Shown: positions 1 through 7,687 of the stretch, one piece after another | How the letters are laid out: each line of letters starts with the position of its first letter | How positions within the stretch are numbered: the first letter of the stretch is position 1 | From: Cellulosimicrobium composti | GTDB taxonomy: Bacteria > Actinomycetota > Actinomycetes > Actinomycetales > Cellulomonadaceae | Reading direction: 5' to 3' | Length of the DNA stretch: 41,590 nt | NCBI RefSeq assembly: GCF_009711085.1 | Contig: NZ_WMKA01000018.1 | Coordinates: 1-41,590 of the forward strand | Notes under the pieces: model-generated | The model's database searches: none | What the model was told of the DNA's origin: nothing | What the model saw: only the letters and a program-made list of their open reading frames with translations | Program-made: the position numbers and the translations under genes

Positions 1-1
1 G

Positions 2-745
2 GCGCGCGTGCACGCGGACACGCTGCTCGGCGGCGCGGACGGCCTGCTGCGGTGGCTCGACGACGAGCCGGGCGGGCGAGCGCCCGCGACCGCGCGCGCC
101 GCGGCCCGGCTGCGCGCGTGGGACCGGCGCATGGACGCGGGCAGCACCGACGCGGCGCTGTTCGCCGCATGGAGGTCGGCCCTCGTGCGCCGGGTCACGG
201 CGCACCCGGCGATCGCACCCCTGCACGCGCCGCACGGCCTCGACGAGGTGTTCGCGCCGTGGATGTCCGTCCCGGGGCGCGTCGCCGACGCCCTGCCCGC
301 GCTGCTCGGCGCAGCGTGGCTCGGGATCGACTGCGCCGCCGAGGCGTGGGCCGCGCTGGCCGAGGTGGCCCACGCCGACGACGGCCGCACCGGACCGGCG
401 CCGACGTGGGGCGACACGCACCGCGTGCTCGGACTGCACGTGCTCCTCGACGTCCCGGGCGCCCCCGCGCCGCGCGTTCCGGCCGTGCCGCTCGGCGGCG
501 ACACCGACACCGTGCGATGCACAGCGAGCACACCCGGCACCACCGACACGTGCGTGCGCGGATCGGTCGCGCGGTGGGTGTGGGACCTCGCCGACCGGGA
601 CGCGAGCCGCTGGGGCGTCCCGTTCGGCGCGAGCGGCGACCCGCGCTCGCCCCACTTCGCGGACCAGCTCGACGCGTGGGCCCACGCCGCGACCGTGCCC
701 GTCGTGACCGACTGGACCCGGCTGACCCTGGAGGAGTCCCGATGA
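2..745 (+). CDS. Penicillin-acylase family hydrolase, C-terminal part (5' end outside window)
   Basis: The reading frame is open from the window edge, so only the last ~247 residues are seen. They resemble the end of the beta subunit of penicillin amidases (Ntn hydrolases): a GDTDTV segment, then a tryptophan-rich stretch (RWVWDL) and the closing pattern WGVPFGASGDPRSPHFADQL. The precursor, signal peptide and catalytic serine would lie upstream and cannot be checked. The stop codon overlaps the start of the next gene (ATGA), so the two are translationally coupled. Next to a siderophore-type acyltransferase it may act on acylated siderophore building blocks or phenylacetyl groups rather than on beta-lactams; that is inference from context. 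Family assignment is fairly sure, substrate unknown. Confidence 0.75.
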   Translation, partial: ARVHADTLLGGADGLLRWLDDEPGGRAPATARAAARLRAWDRRMDAGSTDAALFAAWRSALVRRVTAHPAIAPLHAPHGLDEVFAPWMSVPGRVADALPALLGAAWLGIDCAAEAWAALAEVAHADDGRTGPAPTWGDTHRVLGLHVLLDVPGAPAPRVPAVPLGGDTDTVRCTASTPGTTDTCVRGSVARWVWDLADRDASRWGVPFGASGDPRSPHFADQLDAWAHAATVPVVTDWTRLTLEESR

Positions 746-1407
746 CCGCGCCCACCACGCGCGCCCCCGACCCGGCGCGCGGCCTGCCCGGCCCGGGGGA
801 GGGCCCCCTGCGCACGGGCACGCCCGGCGAGCTCCTGCGCACCCACACCGCGCCCGACGGCGGCGAGCTCACGCTGCGCGTCCTCGACCCGGACGCCGAC
901 CTCGACGTGCTGCACGCGTGGGTGAGCCGGCCGTGGGCACGGTTCTGGGGCCTCGGCGGACTGACGCGGTCCGCGCTGCGCGACCTCTACGCGCACGTCG
1001 GGTCGCTGCCCACCCACCACGCGTTCCTCGTGCGCTGGGACGCGGAGCCCGTCGCGCTCCTGCAGACGTACGAGCCCGCGCACGACCCCGTCGCCGACGC
1101 CTACGTCGTGCGGCCGGGCGACGTCGGCGCGCACTTCCTCCTCGGCGGTCGCGGCCCGCGCGGGACGCGCCTGTGGGACGCGCTCGGCCCGCTCGTCGTC
1201 GGGTTCTGCCTCGACGACCCGCGCGCCGACCGGGTCGTCGTCGAGCCCGACACGGCGAACGACCGCGCCCACGCCCGCATGCGCACGCTCGGGTTCGAGG
1301 TCGCCGCGCCCGTGCGCGTCGGCGACAAGGACGCGCTGCTCGCGTTCCTCACGCGCGAGCGCGCCCGCCCCCTCCTCGACGCCGCCGCGGCCGCCGTGCG
1401 CCGCTGA
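742..1407 (+). CDS. GNAT acyltransferase of the siderophore-biosynthesis type (Acetyltransf_8-like)
   Basis: A 221-residue protein. The first ~45 residues are proline-rich and low in complexity. The rest follows the IucB/DesC-like GNAT pattern: HAWVSRPWARFWGLGG near residue 60, a HHAFLVRW strand, an LLQTYEP strand, the D-x-GAHFLLGG acyl-CoA loop, and the closing VEPDTANDRAHARMRTLGFE helix-strand. Such enzymes transfer an acyl group from acyl-CoA to an N-hydroxylated amine in hydroxamate siderophore assembly. It is coupled by ATGA to the penicillin-amidase gene. As I recall, Streptomyces desferrioxamine loci carry a comparable amidase plus acyltransferase pair (desG, desH); the core siderophore genes would have to lie left of the window. 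The start is fixed by the 4-bp overlap. Confidence 0.75.
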   Translation: MTAPTTRAPDPARGLPGPGEGPLRTGTPGELLRTHTAPDGGELTLRVLDPDADLDVLHAWVSRPWARFWGLGGLTRSALRDLYAHVGSLPTHHAFLVRWDAEPVALLQTYEPAHDPVADAYVVRPGDVGAHFLLGGRGPRGTRLWDALGPLVVGFCLDDPRADRVVVEPDTANDRAHARMRTLGFEVAAPVRVGDKDALLAFLTRERARPLLDAAAAAVRR

Positions 1408-1423
1408 GCGACGCCGGGGTCCC

Positions 1424-1452
1424 GGCGCCCGCCCCCGACCCGACCGGGCGCC
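1424..1452. terminator. Hairpin between convergent genes
   Basis: A perfect 8-bp inverted repeat (GGCGCCCG / CGGGCGCC, 13-nt loop) lies between the acyltransferase stop and the 3' end of the ACT-domain gene. There is no T-run, as usual in very GC-rich actinobacteria. It could serve both strands. Confidence 0.45.
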
Positions 1453-1477
1453 TCGCGCCGCGCGGACCTCAGGGACC

Positions 1478-1840
1478 TCAGCGCGCGCCGGCGACCGCGT
1501 GCCCGGCGTCGCGCAGCGCGCGGGTCGCAGCCGCCAGCCGCCCTTCCGGGACGAGCACCAGGTCCGCGTGGAACGTGGACGCGACGAACACCGGCACCCC
1601 GGCCTCGGCGAGCGGCCCGACGACGGACGCGAGCACCCCCGTCGTCTCCAGCCCGTGCGCCGACCCGTAGAACCCCGCCCACCGCTCGGCCTCGTCGAAC
1701 GGCGACGCGTGCCGCACCACCGTCAGCCCCTCGGGCGCGCGCACGAGGGCGACCCACTCGTCGTCCTCGGGGAACGTGGCGCCCGGGACGTGGGCGAGCA
1801 GGAATCGGTCGGGGACGACGTGCAGGTCCAGCGAGGTCAT
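1478..1840 (-). CDS. ACT-domain protein (CASTOR/ACT_7-like)
   Basis: A 120-residue protein. It starts with a beta strand (LDLHVVPDRFLLAHV), has an FPEDDEWVALVRAPEGLTVV segment, and ends with a second ACT-like half (GVLASVVGPLAEAGVPVFVASTFHADLVLVP). This is the pattern of stand-alone ACT proteins that bind amino acids; the ligand cannot be read from the sequence. The ATG at 1840 is preferred over an upstream in-frame one because a TACGGT box (minus strand, 1848-1853) sits 7 nt before it, which fits a leaderless mRNA. It is convergent with the acyltransferase and lies just past the 3' end of the type III PKS operon, probably as an independent unit. Confidence 0.75.
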   Translation of the reverse strand: MTSLDLHVVPDRFLLAHVPGATFPEDDEWVALVRAPEGLTVVRHASPFDEAERWAGFYGSAHGLETTGVLASVVGPLAEAGVPVFVASTFHADLVLVPEGRLAAATRALRDAGHAVAGAR

Positions 1841-1847
1841 GCGCCGC

Positions 1848-1853
1848 ACCGTA
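1848..1853 (-). promoter_or_regulatory. -10 box of leaderless promoter for the ACT-domain gene
   Basis: On the minus strand TACGGT lies 7 nt upstream of the ATG at 1840 and there is no Shine-Dalgarno sequence. This spacing places the transcript start at or next to the start codon. Confidence 0.45.
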
Positions 1854-1900
1854 GCGGTCCGCGCCCACACCCCGCCCGCGCCGTCGGGCGCGGAGGTCGC

Positions 1901-2989
1901 TCACCGCGCCAGGCGCTCGACGACCGCCCCGTACAGCCACGGCGCGGCGCTCGCGGCGGGCACGATCGCGCGGCGCGCGGGGCTGCCCGCCCAGGCCAGG
2001 AGCCCTGCGGTGAGCACGCGGTAGTCGCGCGTGGCGCGCGCCCACGCGCGCTCGTACGCCGCCGCGTCGTCGAGGTGGCGCACCGCGGCCTGCGCCTGCG
2101 CGAGCCCGACGCGCACGCCCTCGCCCGTGAGCGCGTCGACGTACCCCGACGCGTCGCCGACGAGCCGTACGCGCCCGGCGGTGCGGCGCCGGGCGCGCTG
2201 GCGCAGCGGCCCGGCGCCGCGCACGCGCCCGAGGACGGGCACGTCCCGCACGCGGTCGGCGAGCTCGGGGAACGCGTCGAGGCCGGCCCGTGCGTCGCGC
2301 CCGCCGGCGCGCGAGGTGTCGCGGTGGGTGAGGACGGCGATGCCGACGACGTCGGGCGCGACCGGCGTCACGTACGCCTCGGCGTGCGGCGCCCAGTGCA
2401 CCTCGACGAGGTCGGTCCAGGGCGCGACGCGGTAGTGGGTGCGCAGCCCGAACCGGGCGCGACCGCGTGCGGGGGCCTCGAGACCGGCGAGGCGCCGCAC
2501 GGTCGAGTGCAGCCCGTCGCACCCCAGGAGCCAGTCGGCCCGGACGACGCGCGAACCGTCGCCCTGGTCGGAGGGCGCGTCGTCGTGCGGGTCGAGGGTG
2601 ACGTCGACGCCGCGGGCGTCCTGCGTGAGCGTGCGCAGCGTCGCGTGCTCGACGACCACGCCCTCGGCGAGCGCGCGCTCGCGCAGCGCCGCGTGCAGCG
2701 CGGTGCGGCGCACGCCCCGGCCCGGTCCCGCGGCGAACGGGTGGTCGGCGTGGCGCGTGGCGTCGCGGTAGCTGATGCCGGCGAGCGGGTGCCCGGGCGG
2801 GTCGACGCCCAGGTCGAGGACGGCGGCGAGCGCGCCGGGCAGCAGGCCCTCGCCGCACGCCTTGTCGATGACGCCCGCGCGGCGGTCGACGACGACGACG
2901 TCGTGCCCGGCGCGGCGCGCGTGCAGCGCGGCGGCGAGCCCGACGGGCCCGCCCCCGACGACGAGCACGTCGGTGCGCGCGCGGGTCAC
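1901..2989 (-). CDS. FAD-dependent monooxygenase of a phenolic-lipid/quinone cluster (SrsC/AgqC-like)
   Basis: A 362-residue flavoprotein with the PHBH/geranylgeranyl-reductase fold. It shows the N-terminal dinucleotide motif VGGGPVG (residues 11-17), the family signature ACGEGLLP near residue 44, the DG motif GCDGLHSTVR around residue 170, and the second FAD motif VRLVGDASGYVDALTGEG near residue 280. In srs/agq-type clusters the homologous enzyme hydroxylates the alkylresorcinol ring so that it oxidises to a hydroquinone or quinone; that role is inferred from the neighbours. The GTG start overlaps the stop of the methyltransferase gene (GTGA), making this the last gene of a three-gene operon. 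Confidence 0.8.
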   Translation of the reverse strand: MTRARTDVLVVGGGPVGLAAALHARRAGHDVVVVDRRAGVIDKACGEGLLPGALAAVLDLGVDPPGHPLAGISYRDATRHADHPFAAGPGRGVRRTALHAALRERALAEGVVVEHATLRTLTQDARGVDVTLDPHDDAPSDQGDGSRVVRADWLLGCDGLHSTVRRLAGLEAPARGRARFGLRTHYRVAPWTDLVEVHWAPHAEAYVTPVAPDVVGIAVLTHRDTSRAGGRDARAGLDAFPELADRVRDVPVLGRVRGAGPLRQRARRRTAGRVRLVGDASGYVDALTGEGVRVGLAQAQAAVRHLDDAAAYERAWARATRDYRVLTAGLLAWAGSPARRAIVPAASAAPWLYGAVVERLAR

Positions 2990-3549
2990 GGCGTGCCCGC
3001 TCCGGGTGCGTCGGCGCCGGGGCGGGTCGCGGTGGTCGCGAGCGTGAGGGCGCGCTCCTCGGCGGGGATGCGGAACCGGGCCAGCAGGACGGCGTTGAGC
3101 ACGGTGAACGCGACCGCCGTCACCCAGCACGAGTGCACGAGCGGCAGGGCGAACCCCTCGACGACGACGGCGACGTAGTTGGGGTGGCGCAGCCACCGGT
3201 ACGGCCCGCGCGCCACGAGCGGCAGGCCGGGCACGACGATGACGCGCGTGTTCCAGCGCGGACCGAGCGTCGCGATGCACCACCAGCGCAGGCCCTGGCT
3301 CGCGAGCACGAGGACGAGCATGGGCCACCCGAGCCACGGCAGGAACGGGCGGTCGGCGAGCCACGCCTCGGCGACGCACGCGAGGAGCAGCCCCGTGTGC
3401 AGGGCGACCATGGCGGGGAAGTGCCCGCGCCCGGACTCGACGCCGCCGCGCGCGAACGACCAGCGCGCGTTGCGGGCCGAGACGACGAGCTCGGCGAGCC
3501 GCTCGAGCGCGGTCGCGCCGACGAGCGCGACGTACCACGCGAGGCTCAT
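2986..3549 (-). CDS. Isoprenylcysteine carboxyl methyltransferase-like membrane protein (phenolic-lipid O-methyltransferase)
   Basis: A 187-residue integral membrane protein with about five hydrophobic segments. The ICMT-family core is clear: TLGPRWNTRVIVVPGLPLVARGPY followed by the RWLRHPNY motif and a final hydrophobic helix ending near RFRIPAEE. Proteins of this family next to type III polyketide synthases (BpsB, SrsB, AgqB) methylate alkylpyrones or alkylresorcinols at a hydroxyl group with SAM. Its ATG overlaps the stop of the PKS gene by ATGA and its stop overlaps the next GTG start, so all three genes are coupled. The short acidic/proline tail (residues ~175-187) is variable and probably cytoplasmic. 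Confidence 0.8.
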   Translation of the reverse strand: MSLAWYVALVGATALERLAELVVSARNARWSFARGGVESGRGHFPAMVALHTGLLLACVAEAWLADRPFLPWLGWPMLVLVLASQGLRWWCIATLGPRWNTRVIVVPGLPLVARGPYRWLRHPNYVAVVVEGFALPLVHSCWVTAVAFTVLNAVLLARFRIPAEERALTLATTATRPGADAPGAGTP

Positions 3550-4685
3550 GCGCGTGCCCCCTGCCGGGTCGCGGCCGCGCTCCGGGGCGCACGGCCCTCG
3601 AGGCGCAGCAGCACGAGCTCGGTGCTCACGCCCGGGCCGAACGCCAGGAGGACCGCGGGGACGCCGGGCGGGGCGTCGGTGCGCGCGAGCGTCGCGGCGA
3701 GCACGTGGAGCACGGACGCCGACGACAGGTTGCCGGTCGTGCGCAGGGCGTCCCGGCTGGTCGCGAGGTCCTCGTCGTCGAGGCCGAGCGCGTCGCGCAC
3801 CGCGTCGAGGACGCGCGGGCCGCCCGCGTGGACGACCCACGCCCCGACGTCGGCCGGCTCGAGGTCGTGCTCGGCGAGCAGCGCCTTGACGTCGCCCAGC
3901 AGGTGCGCGCCGATGAGCTCCGGCAGGCGCGCGGACAGCACGATCTCGAACCCGGTGTCGCCGACGCGCCAGCCCAGGTCGCCCGTGGTGCCCGGGTGCA
4001 GGTGGGAGCGCGACTCGACGACGCGGGCGCCGGGGCGGCGGCGCGGCGCGCCGTACGCGCCGGGGCGCCGCGCGAGGCGGTGCTCGTCGCCCACGAGGAC
4101 GGCCGCGGCGGCGCCGTCGCCGAACAGGCCGGAGGCGACGAGGTTCGCCGTGGACGGGTCGCCGCGCTGCAGCGTGAGGGAGCACAGCTCGACCGCGACG
4201 AGGAGCGCGACGTCGCGCGGTCGCCCGCGCAGCAGGTCGTCGGCGCGCGCGAGCCCGGCCGCGCCGCCCGCGCACCCCCACCCGAACGAGGGCGTGCGCC
4301 GCACGTCGGCGCGCAGCCCGAGCCGGGCGGCGAGGAGCACGTCGAGCGTGGGCGCGCCCACCCCGGTGACGGTCGTCAGGACGACGTGGTCCACCTCGTC
4401 GGCGCGCAGCCCGGCGTCGTCCAGCGCGGCGCGGCACGCGCGCTCGGCGAGGTCGGTGCCGTGGGCGAGGAACGCGTCGTTGGCGGACCCGAACGACAGC
4501 CCGCCGTAGTCGGCGAGGGGCAGGGCGAGGTGACGGGTCTCGACGCCCGCGTGGGCGTGCAGGCGGCGCGTGAGCGCGCGGCGCACCGGGTCGTCCGTGA
4601 GCAGCTCGCTCGTGACCCGGGAGATCTCGTCCTGACGGTACGCGTGCTCGGGAAGCGAGGTCCCGACGGCGACGACTCGCGACAT
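3546..4685 (-). CDS. Type III polyketide synthase (alkylresorcinol/alkylpyrone synthase-like)
   Basis: A 379-residue thiolase-fold synthase of normal length for the family. The catalytic triad is intact: Cys138 in FGWGCAGGAAG, His286 in VVHAGGPRVLD, and Asn319 in TTGNLSSASV; the C-terminal GPG loop (FGPGVSTELVLLRL) is also present. Such enzymes extend a fatty acyl starter with malonyl-CoA to give alkylresorcinols or pyrones. The following methyltransferase and FAD monooxygenase genes match the srsABC and agqABC order, and the divergent UbiA gene completes an agq-like set. The likely product is therefore a methylated, possibly prenylated, hydroquinone lipid for the membrane. The ATG at 4685 is the first plausible start, in a 97-bp divergent gap. 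Confidence 0.85.
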   Translation of the reverse strand: MSRVVAVGTSLPEHAYRQDEISRVTSELLTDDPVRRALTRRLHAHAGVETRHLALPLADYGGLSFGSANDAFLAHGTDLAERACRAALDDAGLRADEVDHVVLTTVTGVGAPTLDVLLAARLGLRADVRRTPSFGWGCAGGAAGLARADDLLRGRPRDVALLVAVELCSLTLQRGDPSTANLVASGLFGDGAAAAVLVGDEHRLARRPGAYGAPRRRPGARVVESRSHLHPGTTGDLGWRVGDTGFEIVLSARLPELIGAHLLGDVKALLAEHDLEPADVGAWVVHAGGPRVLDAVRDALGLDDEDLATSRDALRTTGNLSSASVLHVLAATLARTDAPPGVPAVLLAFGPGVSTELVLLRLEGRAPRSAAATRQGARA

Positions 4686-4770
4686 GCCCGCATCGTCGCA
4701 CCGGCCCGGCCCGCCCGCGCGGGGTGCGGCGGGTCGCGCCGGCAGGCGCGCGCGCGGCGCCCGGTCGGGC

Positions 4771-4776
4771 TAGGTT
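4771..4776 (+). promoter_or_regulatory. -10 box of leaderless promoter for the UbiA gene
   Basis: TAGGTT ends 6 nt before the ATG at 4783 and no Shine-Dalgarno sequence is present, so the mRNA probably begins at the start codon. The 97-bp gap also has to hold the promoter for the divergent PKS operon, where only a weaker GACGAT box is found 6 nt before its ATG. Confidence 0.45.
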
Positions 4777-4782
4777 GCGCCC

Positions 4783-5637
4783 ATGGTGACCGGTCGCCCG
4801 GGCGGGCTCGTGCGGGCCCTCGTCGTCGCGAGCCACTTCCCGCCCACGGTGATGGTCACCGCGTTCGCGCTCGTGCTGAGCGCCGGCATCGGGGCCGGGG
4901 CGCGCACGACGACGCTCGTCGCCCTCGCCGTGCTCGCCGGCCAGCTCTCGGTCGGGTGGTGCAACGACTGGCTCGACGCGCGCCGCGACCTCGCCGTCGG
5001 GCGCGCGGACAAGCCGGTCGTGGCGGGCCTCGTGACGCCCGGGGTGCTGCGGGCCGCGGCGTTCGTCGCCCTCGGGGCGTGCGTGGTGCTGTCGTTCGCG
5101 ACGGGCGTCGTGCCGGGGGCCGTGCACGTCGTCGCGGTCGCGAGCGCGTGGTCGTACAACGCGGTGCTCAAGGCGACGTGGTGGTCGTGGGCGCCGTACG
5201 CGCTGTCCTTCGGGCTGCTCGCGGTGTTCGTCGTGCTCGCGGCGCCCGGCGACGGGCGGCCCGCGCCGTGGGCGGTCGCGGCGGCCGCGCTGCTCGGCGT
5301 CGGTGCGCACGTCGCGAACACGCTGCCGGACCTCGAGGACGACGCGGCCACGGGGGTGCGGGGGCTGCCGCACCGCCTCGGCCGCCGGGCGAGCACGGTC
5401 CTCGCGCCCGTGCTGCTCGGCGCGGCGTCGGTGCTCGTCGTGCTCGCGCCGCCGGGCCCGCCCGGGCCGGCGGGCTGGGCGCTGGGGGCGGTCGCCGTCG
5501 TGCTGGCCGTCACGGCCGGGGGGAGCGGGGTCGCGCGCCCGCGCAGCCGCGCCCCGTTCGCGCTGTCGATGGCGGTGGCCGGCGTGTGCGTCGTGCTGCT
5601 CGTGCTCGCCGCGCCCGCCGTCGTCCTCGCGGGCTGA
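4783..5637 (+). CDS. UbiA-family prenyltransferase
   Basis: A 284-residue membrane protein with 8-9 hydrophobic helices. Both aspartate-rich motifs of the family are present: NDWLDARRD (residues 61-69) and NTLPDLEDD (179-187), which bind the Mg2+-pyrophosphate of an isoprenyl donor. It is divergent from the type III PKS operon, and in agq-type clusters the equivalent enzyme prenylates the polyketide-derived hydroquinone. UbiA proteins of menaquinone synthesis are an alternative, but no men gene is nearby. The start ATG follows a TAGGTT box directly. It converges on the encapsulin gene with only 13 bp between stops. Confidence 0.8.
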   Translation: MVTGRPGGLVRALVVASHFPPTVMVTAFALVLSAGIGAGARTTTLVALAVLAGQLSVGWCNDWLDARRDLAVGRADKPVVAGLVTPGVLRAAAFVALGACVVLSFATGVVPGAVHVVAVASAWSYNAVLKATWWSWAPYALSFGLLAVFVVLAAPGDGRPAPWAVAAAALLGVGAHVANTLPDLEDDAATGVRGLPHRLGRRASTVLAPVLLGAASVLVVLAPPGPPGPAGWALGAVAVVLAVTAGGSGVARPRSRAPFALSMAVAGVCVVLLVLAAPAVVLAG

Positions 5638-5650
5638 CCGGCCCTGCGGG

Positions 5651-6511
5651 TCAGCGCGTGAGGTGGACGGACGCCTCGGCGGTGTACGTCTGGAAGGTGA
5701 GCGACGCGAGCAGGTAGAGGCGGACCTCGTCGGCGGTGTGGTCGAGGTACCCGATCGACACGTCCTGCCCGATCGTCAGCTCGTGGTCCCCGCCGCGCGT
5801 GGTGAGCAGGTAGCCGCCGCGCAGGGCGGGCGCCCAGACGATGTCGCGCTGCACCATGCGCTCGAGCTGCTCGCGGATCGGGTAGCCGTGGTCGCGCGTC
5901 TCGGACACGGCCGTGTACAGGTCGGCGTCGAGCACGAGCGCGTACGGGCCCTCGACGCCCGCGAGGCGCAGCTCGGTCTGCGCGGCGGCGACGGCGTCGG
6001 GCAGGTCGCGCGGGTCGCTCGGTACGGCGACCGGCGGGTTGTCCGACCCGGGCCCGATGCCGGTGATCCCGGCGGCGGCGTACCCCTCGAACACGGCGCG
6101 GTCCTCGGCGCGGGCGAGCGCCGTCGCGGCGTCCTTGACCGGCTGCCAGTCCGAGTCCTTCGAGCCGCGCGCGACGTCGTCGACCGCCTGGCGCGAGAGG
6201 GTGAACGGCACCTGGAGCTCGACGAGCGGGACGACGCCGCGCAGGCGCGCGCGGATGCCGTCGTGGGGCGCCTCGACGTCGGTGACGTGGCCCGTGCGGG
6301 CCGCGGCGGTGCCGAAGCCGAGCGGCCCCGTCACGTCGACGACGCGCCGCCCCGCGACGTTGCGCACGAACGTGCGCCGCGCCTCGTCGGCGATCTCGGC
6401 CCACGCGGCGTCCGTGACGGGCGCGAGCCAGCGGTGCAGCGTCGAGTCACCCGGCGCACCCGCGCCGCTCGTGGGGGCGACCGAGCCCGGGTCCGGTTCC
6501 GTGACGCTCAC
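5651..6511 (-). CDS. Family 1 encapsulin shell protein
   Basis: A 286-residue protein with the HK97-like encapsulin pattern: RWLAPVTDAAWAEIADEA at the N terminus, a GPLGFG segment, PLVELQVPFTLSRQAVDDVARGS, the E-loop/A-domain part DLPDAVAAAQTELR and YALVLDADLYTAVSET, and the end IGYLDHTADEVRLYLLASLTFQTYTAEA. It is slightly longer than the typical ~265 residues because of an N-terminal extension of about 20 residues. It assembles into a protein nanocompartment. Its GTG start overlaps the stop of the upstream DyP peroxidase gene (GTGA), so cargo and shell are co-translated. No other cargo gene is adjacent. Confidence 0.9.
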   Translation of the reverse strand: MSVTEPDPGSVAPTSGAGAPGDSTLHRWLAPVTDAAWAEIADEARRTFVRNVAGRRVVDVTGPLGFGTAAARTGHVTDVEAPHDGIRARLRGVVPLVELQVPFTLSRQAVDDVARGSKDSDWQPVKDAATALARAEDRAVFEGYAAAGITGIGPGSDNPPVAVPSDPRDLPDAVAAAQTELRLAGVEGPYALVLDADLYTAVSETRDHGYPIREQLERMVQRDIVWAPALRGGYLLTTRGGDHELTIGQDVSIGYLDHTADEVRLYLLASLTFQTYTAEASVHLTR

Positions 6512-7638
6512 GACGGTTCTCCTCTCAGCGACCCGATCGCGAGCGACCCGACGGGCGCGGCGGTGGCGGGTGAGGCGGTGGGTGCGGCGGCGGACGGGGG
6601 CGTCGCGTCGGCCGGCGGGGGGCCGGGGTCGGCCGCGTCGAGCACGTCCGGGGCGTCGTCGGCGAGCGACTCGAGCAGGTCGAGCGACGGGACGAAGAAC
6701 GACGTGCCCGTCAGGGGTGTCGACACGTCGAGGATGCGGTCGTAGCGGCCGGGCGGGCTGCCGACGAACATGCGGTCGAGCATGCGCTCGACGACGCCCA
6801 CGTCGGCCGCGTACGCGATGTAGTACGTGCCGAGCACGCCCGCGGCGGGGTCGCCGAACGCCATGTTGTCGCGCAGCACGTCCCGCTCGGTGCCGTCCTC
6901 CTCGACGATCGTGTTGAGCGAGACGTGCGAGTCCGGGGGCTGCACGTCGTCGGGCAGCTCGACGTCGTCGAGCTTCGTGCGCCCGATGATGCGCTCCTGC
7001 GCCTCGACGGGCAGCGCGCCCCACGCCGCGAGGTCGTGCACGTACTTCTGCACCACGACGTGGCTGCCCCCGGCGAACGGGCCGTCCGGGATGATCGCGG
7101 CGCCCACGGCGGCCCGGCCCGTGGGGTTCTCCGTGCCGTCGACGAACCCGAGCAGGTCGCGGGAGTCGAAGTAGCGGAAGCCCGTGACGTGGTCCTCGAC
7201 GCGCACCGCGTCGCCGAGCGCCGCCATGAGCTGGCGCGTGAGCTCGAACGTCAGGTCCGCACGGTCGGCGCGCACGTGGAACAGGACGTCGCCCGGGGTC
7301 GACGGGGCGTCGTGCACCGCGCCGTGCACCGCGCGGAACGGGTGCAGCCCCTCGGGCCGCGGCGCGCCCGGAGGGCGGACCGCGTCCCAGAACGAGGACC
7401 CGAGGCCGACGACGCACGTCAGGCCCGCCGCGGCCTGGCGGAAGCCGACCGCGCGCACGAGGTCGTTCACGGACGACGCGACGTCGAGCAGCCGGGCGCG
7501 CGACCCGGGCACGCCCGACGCGGACACGACGAGGAACACCGCCGACTCGGTCAGGCCGCCCAGCACCGCCTGGGGCTCGGGCACGCCCGCCGGGACGGCG
7601 ACGCTCGCACCGGTTCCCTGGGTCGTGTTCTGCGGCAC
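6508..7638 (-). CDS. DyP-type heme peroxidase, encapsulin cargo
   Basis: A 376-residue dye-decolorising peroxidase. The distal heme motif GFVDGTENP is at 164-172 (catalytic Asp167), and a candidate proximal heme histidine lies in DSHVSLN (His238). The catalytic domain ends near residue 320 at FFVPSLDLLESL. A ~50-residue proline/alanine-rich linker then leads to a C-terminal encapsulin targeting peptide, GSLAIGSLR, close to the known GSLxIGSLK/R consensus. The enzyme is therefore expected inside the shell encoded by the next gene, where DyPs use H2O2 to oxidise bulky substrates. The GTG start at 7638 gives an N terminus (PQNTTQ) of usual length. It has no twin-arginine signal, consistent with a cytoplasmic cargo. 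Confidence 0.9.
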   Translation of the reverse strand: MPQNTTQGTGASVAVPAGVPEPQAVLGGLTESAVFLVVSASGVPGSRARLLDVASSVNDLVRAVGFRQAAAGLTCVVGLGSSFWDAVRPPGAPRPEGLHPFRAVHGAVHDAPSTPGDVLFHVRADRADLTFELTRQLMAALGDAVRVEDHVTGFRYFDSRDLLGFVDGTENPTGRAAVGAAIIPDGPFAGGSHVVVQKYVHDLAAWGALPVEAQERIIGRTKLDDVELPDDVQPPDSHVSLNTIVEEDGTERDVLRDNMAFGDPAAGVLGTYYIAYAADVGVVERMLDRMFVGSPPGRYDRILDVSTPLTGTSFFVPSLDLLESLADDAPDVLDAADPGPPPADATPPSAAAPTASPATAAPVGSLAIGSLRGEPS

Positions 7639-7687
7639 GAGGCGAGCGTCCCACGCAGGCCCGCCGAGCGCACGCGCTCCGCGACGC

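Noticed and set aside
2-5637. Functional link between the penicillin-acylase-like gene and the type III PKS cluster as a beta-lactam resistance island
   Set aside because: Srs-type phenolic lipids can affect penicillin sensitivity, but the ACT-domain gene and a terminator separate the two units and nothing in the sequence ties them.
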